Positions 1 through 9,131 of a DNA stretch of 64,000 nucleotides are shown here, piece after piece. Under the pieces are notes generated by a model. That model did no database searches, was not told the DNA's origin, and saw nothing but the letters and a program-made list of their open reading frames with translations. Made by a program: the position numbers and the translations under genes. This stretch comes from Streptomyces sp. Isolate_45 (GTDB taxonomy: Bacteria; Actinomycetota; Actinomycetes; Streptomycetales; Streptomycetaceae), in the NCBI RefSeq assembly GCF_024721315.2, contig NZ_JANFAK020000026.1, forward strand, positions 1 through 64,000, read 5' to 3'. Positions within the stretch are counted from its first letter, which is position 1. Each line of letters opens with the position of its first letter.

Positions 1-2
1 TG

Positions 3-74
3 GACTACATGAACTCCCGCTACGGCAGCCCCGTCGGCGCCTGGAACTTCTGGCAGACCCACCACTGGTACTGA
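3..74 (+). CDS. C-terminal end of a lytic transglycosylase-like protein (partial)
   Basis: Only the last 23 codons lie in the window. The tail has YGSPVGAW, NFWQ and a terminal HHWY, which resembles the C-terminus of secreted Streptomyces SLT-fold transglycosylases that cleave peptidoglycan, where this segment ends the domain. The rest of the gene is left of the window. A strong hairpin follows 38 bases after the stop codon, which supports this being a genuine gene end. The family call rests on a short tail and is therefore tentative. Confidence 0.55.
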   Translation, partial: DYMNSRYGSPVGAWNFWQTHHWY

Positions 75-111
75 GCCACCGCTAACACCCCCGCACGCTC
101 AGACGCACACA

Positions 112-154
112 CACGACAACGCCCGGCCGGGACACCCCGCCGGGCGTTGTCGTG
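112..154 (+). terminator. Intrinsic-type terminator hairpin
   Basis: The arms CACGACAACGCCCGGC (112-127) and GCCGGGCGTTGTCGTG (139-154) are perfectly complementary around an 11-base loop. It sits just after the transglycosylase stop and could also stop leftward transcription of the TmrB-like gene. There is no long T tract, as is usual in Streptomyces. Confidence 0.8.
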
Positions 155-366
155 TCGAGCCAGAAAACCTGCTCCACACACCGCTGGGATGTCCCCGCCG
201 AAAGGCCCGCTGGGCGGCGAGTCTCTCGTCCCGCGAGCACACCCGCGACCGAACCGCTCACCGCGACCGACCACCCCCAGCCTCACCTGCTTCTTCACTC
301 CGACACGTGAGGCAGGCCTTGGCACGATCGGCATTCGCAGCGACCTCCCGGAACGAGCGACGCCCC

Positions 367-900
367 TCACATCTTGACGGCCTCTGCGATCTGCAGGGCG
401 ACCTCGGCCGGCGTGAGGTGCGTGGTGTCGACGACCTCGGCCTCGGCGTGCAACCACGTGCGGGCCGCCTCGGCGTAGGGCTCCAGGTATTGAAGACGGA
501 AGGGGGAGTCGGGGCCAAGAACGGTGTCGCCCGCGATGCGCGCGCGGAGGGTGTCCTGGTCGGCATGGAGGACGAAGTGCTGAACCGGAATGGCATGCTC
601 GGCAAGGCCCGAGCTGATTTCGCGCCAGTACTCCTCGACCAGGACGGTCATGGGCATGACCAGGGTGCCACCGGTGTGGTCGAGGACGCGGCGGGCGGTC
701 TCGACCACGAGCGGCCGCCACGGCGGCCAGTGTTGAAAGTTGTTCGTCCTGGGCAGTCCTGGCTGGATGTCCATGAGCGTCTCACCGACCTTTTCGGCGT
801 CGAGCACCCGTGAATTCGGTATCAGCTGCTGCACGAATGCGCTCGTCGTCGTCTTGCCCGCGCCGTGGGTGCCGTTGAGCCATACGATCATGGGACCCAA
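367..900 (-). CDS. TmrB-like P-loop kinase/ATP-binding protein
   Basis: This 177-residue protein begins MGPMIVWLNG and carries a Walker A motif GTHGAGKT at residues 10-17, typical of small P-loop nucleotide kinases. The start 'IVWLNG..GAGKT' resembles TmrB (tunicamycin resistance) and chloramphenicol phosphotransferase-like proteins. By family knowledge such proteins bind ATP and phosphorylate or sequester a small molecule; the substrate here is unknown. A second possible start is Met4. It stands alone: the next gene to the right is divergent and 480 bases away. A shikimate-kinase-like or generic AAA ATPase is the alternative call. Confidence 0.7.
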   Translation of the reverse strand: MGPMIVWLNGTHGAGKTTTSAFVQQLIPNSRVLDAEKVGETLMDIQPGLPRTNNFQHWPPWRPLVVETARRVLDHTGGTLVMPMTVLVEEYWREISSGLAEHAIPVQHFVLHADQDTLRARIAGDTVLGPDSPFRLQYLEPYAEAARTWLHAEAEVVDTTHLTPAEVALQIAEAVKM

Positions 901-1383
901 TGCTAGCGCCGAGCTGCCCAGGGGTACGGGGTGGAGCGGAAAGCGGGTACGGCGGACGCTCCGGTCCGCCCTGAGCGGTGGCCTGTCGGCGGGCCCGGCG
1001 TCCTCGTTGCTCCAGGTGCCCCACCGCCGTTGGGCGTCTTCCCACTGCGCGGCAACGGCGGGGGGAACGAACCCGGCATGAACTCATATCCGGCCAAAGA
1101 ATTCCCCGGAAGGCCGACTCGTGGCGGATAGTTGATCTTCGCTTGCGGCGGGCCGAATGGTCGTGCGAAATTTCGTGGCGGCAATATCCACACACGCGCG
1201 CCAAGTGGCGGTGGGCTCGGGGCGCCGCGCTCATGGCGGCACGGCCCTTTTTTCCGCCGCCCGACCGACCGGGCCAACTCCACTTCAAAACAACGGAAAG
1301 TTCATCGAAAGCCAGGAGAAACCCGACCGGATCGATAGGACCCGGGCCACCACAGGTCACCTTCGTGTGTGCAAGGAGTAGTT
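901..1383. other. Intergenic stretch without a convincing gene
   Basis: About 480 bases lie between the divergent TmrB-like kinase and the ABC exporter operon. Open frames here show no recognisable domain and poor codon bias. The only clear signal is the ribosome binding site AAGGAG at 1373-1378 for the ABC ATPase gene. Promoters for both flanking units must lie here, but no unambiguous -35/-10 pair is visible. Confidence 0.6.
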
Positions 1384-2088
1384 GTGCCCTCTGTGCCCTC
1401 CGTGCCCTCATCCACTTCCACCGCCCCGGCCCTGTTCGCCCGTGGGCTGCGCTACCGGGTGGCCGGTCGGACCATCCTCGACGACGTCTCGCTGGACGTT
1501 GCTCCCGGTACGAGTGTGGCCGTCACCGGCCCCAGCGGGTGCGGCAAGTCCACCCTGTTGAACTGCCTCGCGGGCATCACCCTCCCCATCGACGGCAAGG
1601 TCGTCATAGCGGGCCACGACGTCACCGCGGCCTCGGCCTCCGGGCGTGCCGCTCTGCGGTTGGCCCATGTCGGGATGGTCTACCAGTTCGGTGAGTTGCT
1701 TCCCGAACTCACGGCGTTGGAGAACGTGGCGCTGCCCGCTCTCATGTCCCCCACACCACCCGGGGATGTGTATGCGCGTGCCGAGGCGCTGCTCGGCGAG
1801 CTCGGCCTCTCCGGTCTCCGGGGTTCGCCCACCGGCACCCTGTCCGGTGGTGAGCGGCAGCGGCTGGCCGTGGCCAGAGCGCTCATCGGCTCTCCGAGCT
1901 TGGTCCTGGCCGACGAACCCACCGGGTCCTTGGACGGCAAGGCCTCCGCCGCGGTCGCCGAGCTCCTCTTCGCCCTGCCGACGCAGCGGCCGTGCGCGCT
2001 GGTGGTCGTCACCCACGCCCCTTCGGTGGCCGAGCGCGCGGACGTGGTGCTGACCTTGGCCGGCGGGAAGCTCGAAGGTGTTCGGTGA
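1384..2088 (+). CDS. ABC transporter ATP-binding protein (LolD/MacB type)
   Basis: This is the nucleotide-binding subunit of an ABC exporter. A Walker A motif GPSGCGKS lies near residues 49-56, the signature LSGGERQR is mid-protein, and the Walker B segment is LVLADEPTGSLDG, which is characteristic of the MacB/LolD/FtsE group. The GTG at 1384 is chosen because AAGGAG lies five bases upstream; a GTG at 1369 in the same frame lacks a ribosome site. Length (234 residues) is normal for the group. The stop overlaps the start of the FtsX-type permease by GTGA, so the two are co-translated. Related systems move lipoproteins or antimicrobial peptides; the cargo here is unknown. Confidence 0.92.
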   Translation: MPSVPSVPSSTSTAPALFARGLRYRVAGRTILDDVSLDVAPGTSVAVTGPSGCGKSTLLNCLAGITLPIDGKVVIAGHDVTAASASGRAALRLAHVGMVYQFGELLPELTALENVALPALMSPTPPGDVYARAEALLGELGLSGLRGSPTGTLSGGERQRLAVARALIGSPSLVLADEPTGSLDGKASAAVAELLFALPTQRPCALVVVTHAPSVAERADVVLTLAGGKLEGVR

Positions 2089-4268
2089 GTTCCGGTATCG
2101 GTTCCGGTACGCGTCTACTGTGGGCCCTGGGTTTCCGCATGGCCCGTACCCGCGGCGGATCGACGCATCGAGCGGCGCTCACCATGGCCGCGCTGCTCGC
2201 GCTGACCACGGTGTGGGCCGTGGTGGCCGCCCACACCGTCCACGAGCGGCGCGACGCGCGCATGACCGCGCGCAGCCCGGTCCCCGTGGCATCCGCCGCC
2301 GCCCGGGCCCGCTGGTGGGAGCGGCCCGACGAGGTGGGTGAGCGGGCCGTCTCCGTGATCCACGTCAGGCCCCTGGCCTTCGGCACCGCACCTCCGCCCG
2401 GTCTCACGCGCTGGCCCCGACCCGGGGAGGCATACCTGTCTCCCGCCCTCGCCGAGGTGGCCCCCGACCGGTACGGGCAGCTCGCGGGCAGGATCTCGCC
2501 CGCAGGTCTCGCGGACGGCGTCGAGCTGGTGGCATACGTCAACCCGTCCGTGGACGGCTTCTTCGACGAGGTCGACGAACCCACCTCATTCATCGGCGCG
2601 TTCGGCGCCCGCCAACACCGTTCGTCCTTCGTCGCCTCCCACCAGTTCGACCGGGGGATCGCCGATCTCGACCTGATCGTGGCACTGGTCGCGGGCGTGC
2701 CCGTGATGGCACTCGTGCTGGTGGCGGCCCGCAGTCGCTCGGAGCTACGTGAACGGCGGCTGCTGCTCCTCGATGCTCTCGGCGTTCCGGCCCGGGGCAG
2801 GGCCGTGGTGGTGGCGGCGGAAGCGGCCCGGCCGCTCGGCTACGGGATCCTGGCAGCCTGCGCACTGGTGGCGACCGTGTCGGTGACCTCCTTGACTCTG
2901 CCGTTCACCGGCTACCGCGTGTGGGCCGACGACCTTCGGGCGGCACTCGGGTGGCTTCCCGTGTGCGCGCTGGGCACGTTCCTCGTACTGCTCGCGCTGA
3001 GTGTGGCCGGTGGTCAAGTACGCCGTCGGCAGGCAGGATCGGCGCCGGCCCGCTCGGCCCCGGCCACCGGCGGCCGGTGGTCGGGTGTGGTGTTCGTCGG
3101 CGCTGTCGCGGTGGCCGCGTGGGGGTCGGAGTACCGGGGGACGGCGGGAAAGATCGCCTTCGCGGTCGGAGCCATGGCCGCGCTGGTCGCCCTTCCCTAC
3201 GCGACCGCCCGCCTGGCCCGCGTCATCGGTGCCCGACTGGCCCGTAGTGGCGGCCGACGCGGGGACGCGGCGATGATCGTTGCCGGCCGATGGCTCGCAG
3301 CCCGGCCGCAGGCCTTGGCCCGGCTCAGTGCCGCGCTCGTCGTCAGCCTCGGGATCGTGGTCCTCGGGCAGGTGATCACCACTCAGTTCGCAGGGCCCGC
3401 CGAGGCGGCCCGGTCCCGCTTCCAGGCCGGGGGCGGCATGCTGGTACACGTCAGGTCCCGCAACGTCCCCGTCACCGCCCAGGGGTTCGTCGCGGCCGTC
3501 GGCGTCGAACGGGTGATGCGCTACTCCCCCGAGCCCGGCCGGGAGGGGTTACGGCTCACCGGTACCTGTGGCGCTCTGGCCGCGTTCGGAACCATGACCC
3601 GGTGTCCCGTCGAGCCGGTGAGTCCGGAGAGTGTGTTCGCCGGCCTGTCACCACTGGGGCGGGAGGTGTTCGCCACGCCGGAGACGCTGCCCGGACCGAC
3701 GGTCACGGTGTGCGCGTGTGCCGCCCCCGCCGGAGGGGACAGGACGCTCTTCGGGTTCCTGGTGGTCAACCGTGACGGAGCGTCCGGGGTGGAGGCGATC
3801 GAGCAGGCCGGCCACCGGCACCTGATCGGGCCGATGACCACACGGCCGGGACAATCCTGGTACCTGGGATCGGCAGCCCAGGCGGCCCAGGTGCGGTGGC
3901 TGCTGGACTTCGCGCTCCTCGGAATCGCCGCGCTGGCCGCCGCGGGCGCCCTCGGCGCCGCGGGAGTCTTCATCGAACAGTCTCAGGCCCTCGGCCCGTT
4001 GGCCGTCTACCGGACCGGGCAGGGCTTCTACCGACGGATCGCCCTGTACAACCTCGCCCTGCCCCTGGCCACCGTCGGAGCGGTCGGCACGGGCGTGGCA
4101 GCCCTGCTGGGCTCCTTGATGATCAACCTGGGCAAAGGGGGCTGGATGTCCACCGCCCTGCTCGGTACGGGGGCGGCCGTGGTCGCCGTGTGCGGTGTGG
4201 TCGTGGCGTGGTCGTGCGGACGCACCGCCTCCGCCCACGCCTCGTCATGGGCCCCACGAGCCGACTGA
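2085..4268 (+). CDS. FtsX-family ABC transporter permease
   Basis: This 727-residue membrane protein is the permease partner of the preceding ATPase. It has one N-terminal membrane helix, an extracytoplasmic region, then three helices in the middle, further helices near residues 350-460, a second large extracytoplasmic region rich in Pro and Gly, and three C-terminal helices. This doubled FtsX layout is common in actinobacterial two-gene exporters. The GTG start at 2085 overlaps the ATPase stop in a GTGA. The pair probably exports an antimicrobial peptide or lipid-linked compound, by analogy with BceAB/MacB systems, but no two-component regulator lies next to it. Confidence 0.88.
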   Translation: MSSGIGSGTRLLWALGFRMARTRGGSTHRAALTMAALLALTTVWAVVAAHTVHERRDARMTARSPVPVASAAARARWWERPDEVGERAVSVIHVRPLAFGTAPPPGLTRWPRPGEAYLSPALAEVAPDRYGQLAGRISPAGLADGVELVAYVNPSVDGFFDEVDEPTSFIGAFGARQHRSSFVASHQFDRGIADLDLIVALVAGVPVMALVLVAARSRSELRERRLLLLDALGVPARGRAVVVAAEAARPLGYGILAACALVATVSVTSLTLPFTGYRVWADDLRAALGWLPVCALGTFLVLLALSVAGGQVRRRQAGSAPARSAPATGGRWSGVVFVGAVAVAAWGSEYRGTAGKIAFAVGAMAALVALPYATARLARVIGARLARSGGRRGDAAMIVAGRWLAARPQALARLSAALVVSLGIVVLGQVITTQFAGPAEAARSRFQAGGGMLVHVRSRNVPVTAQGFVAAVGVERVMRYSPEPGREGLRLTGTCGALAAFGTMTRCPVEPVSPESVFAGLSPLGREVFATPETLPGPTVTVCACAAPAGGDRTLFGFLVVNRDGASGVEAIEQAGHRHLIGPMTTRPGQSWYLGSAAQAAQVRWLLDFALLGIAALAAAGALGAAGVFIEQSQALGPLAVYRTGQGFYRRIALYNLALPLATVGAVGTGVAALLGSLMINLGKGGWMSTALLGTGAAVVAVCGVVVAWSCGRTASAHASSWAPRAD

Positions 4269-4418
4269 CCGTCCGGAAGCAGTCTCGCGGTGATGGCGAG
4301 GCGTCACCTCGGAGTGGGCCATGGCCTTCCGAGGGAATTACCCGCGAGGGGCGGCGTGTGGCCGGCGAGTGGCCCGGAGTTGTCTCGGACCGGACCACTC
4401 ACCGCCTGCTACTCCTCG

Positions 4419-5318
4419 TTAGGCCGCTTGGCCCGCCGGGTGGAAGTTGACGCGTTCACTGATGATCGGGAAGCCGGCCTTGGCGAAGTTCGCGGCCATG
4501 GGAAAGTTGCCGCGGTCCGTGGCTCCGCCGATGGACTCCGCGCCCTGCTCGGCGAGGAAGTGGGTGCACTCCGCGAGGAGGTCGTAGGCGTAGCCGCGAC
4601 CGCGCTGTTCCGGGACGACGCCGATGAAGCCGATGGTCGGGCCGGAGGGGTTGTGGGCGGGGATGTGGATGCCGGCCAGGTCTCCCTCCGGGGTGTGGGC
4701 GATCTGCCACCACTCCCGTGGGGAGGGGCACCAGTGGAAGAAGTCGATTTCTTCCTGGGCGGCCCGGTCGAGGCCGTCCTCCTCGATGGCCTTGAGCGCG
4801 TGGGCGTCCAGGGTGGCGGAGTGGATGCGGCGCAATGCGTCGAAGAAAACGGTGTCGTCGGGCTCGGCGCTGAAGCGCAGGCGGCCGGGACGTTCGGGCA
4901 GACCTCGCTCCGGGGTCCATCGGTACAGGAAGCGCTCCACCAGGAGTTCGTACCCCGCGGCTCGTGCGGCGGCGAAGCGCGCCTCGGCGCCGGCGCGCAG
5001 CTCGGTCTCTTCCCGCCAGCCGCCGGGCAGGTTGATTTCGAGTTCGACCTGCCGGGGAGCGGAGCGCAGGAGTTCGGCCCCGGCCTCCTCCTCGCCCTCG
5101 GCCACGTCGAACCAGTTGATGTTGACGGGCTCCGAGTCGTCGGGGCCGCCCCACCACGCGCCGCGTGCGACGACCTCGCCGTCGCGCAGGGCGACGCGCT
5201 TCCAGTCGGGGCGGAACCGGGTACGCCGATGGGTTTCACGGGCGCCCAGGGGGTCGGGGAGTGCGTCGAAGAGATGGGCGTCGCTCGCGGAGAGCGCGCG
5301 GATGACCAGATCGGTCAT
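4419..5318 (-). CDS. GNAT family N-acetyltransferase
   Basis: The 299-residue protein has a C-terminal GNAT domain. The acetyl-CoA binding motif A is seen as IGFIGVVPEQRGRGYAYDLL (Q/R-x-x-G-x-G/A), followed by a segment resembling the conserved 'A..NFPMAANFAKAGF' end of the fold. The first 150 residues form a separate acidic N-terminal region of unknown role, giving a protein about twice the size of a single GNAT domain. Substrate cannot be predicted. The start ATG lies four bases inside the end of a truncated serine hydrolase reading frame, whose tail overlaps the ribosome binding region. Confidence 0.85.
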   Translation of the reverse strand: MTDLVIRALSASDAHLFDALPDPLGARETHRRTRFRPDWKRVALRDGEVVARGAWWGGPDDSEPVNINWFDVAEGEEEAGAELLRSAPRQVELEINLPGGWREETELRAGAEARFAAARAAGYELLVERFLYRWTPERGLPERPGRLRFSAEPDDTVFFDALRRIHSATLDAHALKAIEEDGLDRAAQEEIDFFHWCPSPREWWQIAHTPEGDLAGIHIPAHNPSGPTIGFIGVVPEQRGRGYAYDLLAECTHFLAEQGAESIGGATDRGNFPMAANFAKAGFPIISERVNFHPAGQAA

Positions 5319-5944
5319 GGATTCCTCCGGGATACAGGCTGCTTGGAGCGCTCCCGGTCAGGACTGGCCAACCACGCCGGGACAGCGGAAAAGGGAGCGC
5401 TGGAAAGTTGTGAACTGCACGGCACTCGCCTCCTTCCGTCCGTCTCAGGGCGTGAAGCCACACCGTACGTGATCTTCCGCGGGTCCGTCCACGGATTTCC
5501 GCGCCCCTCGGAGCCGGTGTGCTGGAGCAGTTGGCGGATGGTGATCCGACTGCCGTCGTTGCCTGTGCCTTCCAGCGCTCCCGGCAGCCAGTGGTCGATC
5601 GCGTCGTCCAGGGACAGGCTGCCCTCGGCCTCCAGTTTCAGGATCACGGTGGCAACCAGCGTCTTGGACGTGCCGGCCATGCGGAAGTAGCCGTCGGAAG
5701 AGACCGGGCGGCCGGTGCGCAGGTCGGCGGTGCCGCTGATGGCGCCCGTCCGCCGGCCGTCGGGCTCGATCACGCGGGCCCGCACACCGCTGACACCGAG
5801 GGCGTGGATCGCCTCGGTGTCCCGGCGTGACTGTTGCGCGGAGGAGGGGCCGACGGGCTGGGCGAAGGCGGCGGTCACCTGGGCGGCGAGCAGCGCGGCG
5901 ACACCGAGTGTCACGGCGAGGTGCCTTCGTGGAGTCGAGGTCAT
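5315..5944 (-). pseudogene. N-terminal remnant of a beta-lactamase-fold serine hydrolase
   Basis: The first 160 residues look like a secreted class C beta-lactamase or D-Ala-D-Ala carboxypeptidase: a signal peptide (VTLGVAALLAAQVTAAFA), then the region leading to an SxxK motif in AGTSKTLVATV, and the downstream motif TIRQLLQHT. After that point homology stops: the Tyr-x-Asn and Lys-Thr-Gly motifs are missing, and the last 60 residues are unrelated low-complexity sequence. The protein (209 residues) is roughly half the normal 370-400. I therefore read it as a broken gene. A matching C-terminal fragment lies at 18.4 kb. Confidence 0.7.
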
Positions 5945-6064
5945 GTGCCGGGCGCCGGGTGAGGGCTCTCGCATCCGGCGCCGACGAGCGGTCCTGCCGA
6001 CCGAGGGGGCGCTCCCTTGTCGAAGGAGCTTCGGCCTTGATCGTTCCCTCGGCCGGGTGGAGCG

Positions 6065-6511
6065 TCAGACGAGGGCGGTGACCAGCAGGGTGAACGCGGC
6101 GATGATGACGGCGACGCGAATGTAGTGGTAGCGGTGCCACCGGCCGAGCTGCTCCTTCCAGTCGGCGGGCCGGTTCTCGGGGGTCCAGGTCTTGTTCCGG
6201 TTGTTGATCGGGACGAGGAGCAGGATCGACATGACCACGCTGAGGATGAGCAGTCCGGCGGCGGTGACGACGAGTCCGACGCCGTCGTGGTGCCATCCGG
6301 CGACGGCCCATATCGCGCTGAGGACGAGCGAGCCGATGTACCAGAACGGCATCAGGGCGCCGAGCATCCGGCCGCCGTGGGCGTGGCCGAGCTGGCCGCT
6401 GTCCTCGGGAAGCGCGTCCAGGATCCGGTTCATGATGAAGAGGACGGAGAACTCCACCCCCACCATCAGGCCGACGACGACGGTGGTGACGACCTGGAGT
6501 GTGTTGAGCAT
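6065..6511 (-). CDS. DUF1772 (anthrone oxygenase-like) membrane protein
   Basis: This 148-residue protein has four hydrophobic segments at about residues 5-30, 50-70, 78-100 and 128-148, with a conserved NNRNKTW stretch between the third and fourth. That layout matches DUF1772, a family named for anthrone oxygenase but mostly of unknown function. GGAGGG precedes the ATG. It is divergent from a TetR regulator across an 88-base spacer containing matched CTAGC/GCTAG operators, so it is very likely repressed by that regulator. Confidence 0.82.
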   Translation of the reverse strand: MLNTLQVVTTVVVGLMVGVEFSVLFIMNRILDALPEDSGQLGHAHGGRMLGALMPFWYIGSLVLSAIWAVAGWHHDGVGLVVTAAGLLILSVVMSILLLVPINNRNKTWTPENRPADWKEQLGRWHRYHYIRVAVIIAAFTLLVTALV

Positions 6512-6526
6512 GACGATCCCTCCGAG

Positions 6527-6590
6527 CTAGCGTTGCTAGGTGATGAGGCAACGCTAGTACTTCTACCGCTCGCTTGTCTAGCGGTGCTAG
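6527..6590. promoter_or_regulatory. Paired TetR-type operators
   Basis: Two copies of a palindrome lie between the divergent genes: CTAGCGTTGCTAG at 6527-6539 and CTAGCGGTGCTAG at 6578-6590. The first is also part of a longer inverted repeat, with GCAACGCTAG at 6548-6557. The positions, covering both start regions, fit autorepression by the adjacent TetR protein and repression of the DUF1772 gene. Confidence 0.75.
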
Positions 6591-6599
6591 GATCGAATC

Positions 6600-7178
6600 A
6601 TGTCGGTAAAGGAACGCAAGGACCGCGAACGGGCGGAGCGCGAGCGCCTCATCGTGGTGACAGCCCGCGAACTCGCCGAGCAGCAGGGCTGGGACGCAGT
6701 CACCACCCGCCGGCTCGCGGAGCGCATCGAATACAGCCAGCCCGTCCTCTACAGCCACTTCCGCGGCAAGCGCGAGATCATCGGCGCCGTCGCCCTGGAA
6801 GGCGCCACCGAACTGGCCGCGGTGGTGCGTGACGCGGCCTCCGGAGCGCACGGCCCGCGTGAGCGGGTCGCCGCGCTCGCCCGCGCCTACCTGGACTTCG
6901 CCGAGCACAACCCGGCGGTCTACGACGCCTTGTTCCAGCTCGACGGCGGCCTGGCGTACGCACGGGAGGACACTCCCGAGCCGCTGAAGGACGCCTTCGC
7001 CGCCCTGTTCGAGTGCCTCGCCGAGGTCGCCGACGAAGGCGTCGATCCGGGCATGTTCACCGAGGTGTTCTGGGCGGCCCTGCACGGCCTGGCGACCCTG
7101 ACCCGAGCGGGCCGCCTGCTGCCCGAGGACGCCGAGCCGAGAGTGGAGCTGCTGGTGGACCGGCTCGCCGGGGCCTGA
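6600..7178 (+). CDS. TetR/AcrR family transcriptional regulator
   Basis: The protein is 192 residues long. An N-terminal helix-turn-helix is seen at about residues 15-60, with TTRRLAERIEYSQPVLYSHF as the recognition region, followed by an all-helical ligand-binding half with the WHG-like end (FWAALHGLATLTR) of the TetR WHG domain group. It probably represses itself and the divergent DUF1772 gene by binding the CTAGC-N3-GCTAG repeats. No strong ribosome site is visible before the ATG, so translation may be weak or leaderless. Confidence 0.9.
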   Translation: MSVKERKDRERAERERLIVVTARELAEQQGWDAVTTRRLAERIEYSQPVLYSHFRGKREIIGAVALEGATELAAVVRDAASGAHGPRERVAALARAYLDFAEHNPAVYDALFQLDGGLAYAREDTPEPLKDAFAALFECLAEVADEGVDPGMFTEVFWAALHGLATLTRAGRLLPEDAEPRVELLVDRLAGA

Positions 7179-7216
7179 CACACCGTCCCGGCCGGCACGC
7201 GGGCGGGACCTTCGGG

Positions 7217-7256
7217 CCCCGCCGCCCCGCCGCCCCGCCGCCCCGCCGCCCCGCCT
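7217..7256. repeat. Short tandem repeat of GCCGCCCC
   Basis: About five consecutive copies of an 8-base GC-only unit follow the TetR gene in the spacer before the convergent VOC gene. It may act as a transcription barrier between convergent genes or be a slippage product. Confidence 0.6.
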
Positions 7257-7300
7257 GACCATCGCCGCGTCCCGGTCGGCCGTGGGGCAAGGGACCGCGG

Positions 7301-7714
7301 TTACTCGGCGTAGGGCTGGTCGGTTCCGGGGGCGCTGTAGCCGAGGCTCCAGACATAGCCGTCCGGGTCGGCGAAGGTGCCGCCGTACCCGCCCCACGGC
7401 AGAGCACCGGCGGGCTTGAGGATCGTGGCACCGGCCGTCCGGGCCTCCGCCATGATCTCGTCGACCCGTGCCTCACTGCGGACGACGTAGGTCAGGACCA
7501 GCCCGCTGAAGCCGCTGCCCTCCGGGGCCGTGCCCACCTGCTCGGCCAGACCGTCGCGACCGTAGAAGCCGACCGGCGAGGCGCCGTCGGAGTCGAAGAA
7601 CACCGAGATGCCGTAGTCGTTCTGGATCTTCCAGCCGAGCCCCTCGGTGTAGAACCGTTTGGCCCGGTCCATGTCCCGGACACCGAGGAGGATGGAGCTG
7701 ACGTGCGCCTTCAT
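7301..7714 (-). CDS. VOC (glyoxalase/bleomycin-resistance fold) family protein
   Basis: This 137-residue protein has the paired beta-alpha-beta-beta-beta layout of the VOC superfamily: it starts with VSSILLGVRDMDRAKRFY, and ends with the typical DPDGYVWSLGY segment. Members bind a metal or a small hydrophobic molecule and serve as dioxygenases, glyoxalases or drug-binding proteins; metal ligands cannot be assigned with confidence here. AAGGAG lies before the ATG. It is one of three VOC proteins within 2.5 kb on the same strand, close to an AraC regulator. Confidence 0.85.
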   Translation of the reverse strand: MKAHVSSILLGVRDMDRAKRFYTEGLGWKIQNDYGISVFFDSDGASPVGFYGRDGLAEQVGTAPEGSGFSGLVLTYVVRSEARVDEIMAEARTAGATILKPAGALPWGGYGGTFADPDGYVWSLGYSAPGTDQPYAE

Positions 7715-7829
7715 GTCCTACTCCTTGCGTTGTGGATGTATGCATGACGAACGGACGTACGGGCCGGGGTCGGCCCGGCTGCAACACCGGCGCGCGTTCG
7801 CCGGTCGATCGGTGGGACAGGGCCGCGAG

Positions 7830-8519
7830 TCAGGACGCCGTGGGGGCGAGCGACGCGGCGGCCTCCCAGGCGAACCCGTCCGGGTCGGTGAAGTCGGCGC
7901 CGGTGCCGCCAAGGACGATGCGGTGCGAGCCCGTGCCGTCGACGGGGACGCCGAGGTCCTTGGCGAGCGCGCGGCGCTTGTACAGCGCCAGCGTGACGGG
8001 GCCGGACTGACCGGGGCCGCACTGACCGGGGCCGCACTGACCGGGGGCGAACTGGGCGTACTTGCCGCCGAGGCTCTTGGCCACGGTCAGGCCCCGGTCG
8101 ACGTAGAACTGCTTGGTGGCCTTCACATCCTCGACGCCGATCAGCAGGACGACCTCGTCGATCTCGCGGGTGGCGGGGCCGGTGTCCTTCTTCGCCGAGG
8201 TCGCGATCTTCCAGATCGTCCCGTCCGGAGCCCGTACGACGCCGCTGTAGCCCCACAGCGACTTCGCGGCGGGCTTCAGCACCGTGGCGCCGGCGTCCAC
8301 GGCGGCGCCGAAGAAGCCGTCGACGGTAGCGGGCCCGGACACCGTGAGCGCCAGGGTGAAGCCGCGGAATCCGGTGGAGTGCGCCTTGGAGGCCCTCAGG
8401 TGGATGTGCGTGTCCACGCCGAAGGCGCTGTAGAAGCGTCGGGCGGCGTCGGGGTCGGCCACCTCAAGGGTGACCGACGCGAGGGACGTGTGGGCTGCGG
8501 TGGAAGCGGTGGTTGCCAT
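7830..8519 (-). CDS. Two-domain VOC family protein with a Gly-Pro-Gly-Gln repeat
   Basis: Two VOC half-units are visible in 229 residues: the first begins SLASVTLEVADPDAARRFY and ends with APDGTIWKIAT, and the second begins IDEVVLLIGVEDVKATKQFY and ends with DPDGFAWEAA. Such tandem proteins usually act as small-molecule binding or glyoxalase-like enzymes. An odd feature is a short tandem repeat, GPGQCGPGQCGPGQSGP, in a surface loop of the second domain, encoded by three near-identical 15-base units. ATG at 8519 is chosen because upstream sequence lacks domain character. The gene is divergently orientated with nothing, and co-directional with the AraC regulator. Confidence 0.8.
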   Translation of the reverse strand: MATTASTAAHTSLASVTLEVADPDAARRFYSAFGVDTHIHLRASKAHSTGFRGFTLALTVSGPATVDGFFGAAVDAGATVLKPAAKSLWGYSGVVRAPDGTIWKIATSAKKDTGPATREIDEVVLLIGVEDVKATKQFYVDRGLTVAKSLGGKYAQFAPGQCGPGQCGPGQSGPVTLALYKRRALAKDLGVPVDGTGSHRIVLGGTGADFTDPDGFAWEAAASLAPTAS

Positions 8520-8524
8520 GACCA

Positions 8525-9082
8525 TCACGCTAGGGGTCGGGCGGTGGCCGGGGCTTCTCGATTCCTGACCGGTCTTGAGACTTGCTTCGCCACGCACGCC
8601 GGCATGCCCTCCACCTTGATCGCCGACCCCGCGTCGCGGGCGGCACCCACAGTGCCGGCATGGGAGTCCGCCTCGTCCGCCTCGTTCGCCTCGTTCGCCG
8701 CGTCCGCCTCGTTCGCCGCCTGGCGCCGGAAGGCCCCGGGCGGCATGCCGACCAGCTCGGTGAAGCGGGTGGTGAACGTTCCCAGCGACGCGCAGCCGAC
8801 CGCGAAGCAGACCTCGGTGACGCTGAGGTCGCCCCGCCGCAGCAGAGCCGTCGCCCGCTCGATGCGACGCGTCATCAGGTACGAGTACGGCGCCTCACCG
8901 TAGGCGGCCCGGAACTGCCGGCTCAGGTGCCCGGCGGACATGTTCACATCACGGGCGAGCGCCTCCACGTTCAGCGGCTGCTCGTATTCCCTGTCGATCC
9001 GGTCGCGGACGCGGCGCAGCCGCGCGAGATCGGCCAGGCGCTGCGCCTGGACTCGGGCACGCCGCCATTCGGGCTTGCACAT
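8525..9082 (-). CDS. AraC family transcriptional regulator
   Basis: The 185-residue protein contains the two helix-turn-helix motifs of the AraC/XylS DNA-binding domain at about residues 30-125: NVEALARDVNMSAGHLSRQF and the second around VTEVCFAVGCASLGTFTTRF, which is the PROSITE-like end of the family. There is no N-terminal effector domain, so it is a short AraC form. The start at 9082 has GGAGG upstream. The C-terminus carries an unusual Ala-Asn-Glu repeat (NEADAANEANEADEAD). The gene ends six bases before the two-domain VOC gene start, so the two probably form one operon. Confidence 0.87.
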   Translation of the reverse strand: MCKPEWRRARVQAQRLADLARLRRVRDRIDREYEQPLNVEALARDVNMSAGHLSRQFRAAYGEAPYSYLMTRRIERATALLRRGDLSVTEVCFAVGCASLGTFTTRFTELVGMPPGAFRRQAANEADAANEANEADEADSHAGTVGAARDAGSAIKVEGMPACVAKQVSRPVRNREAPATARPLA

Positions 9083-9131
9083 GAGGTTCCTCCCCCTTCG
9101 TCGTTCGTCCGTCACTTCCATCGACGCCTTC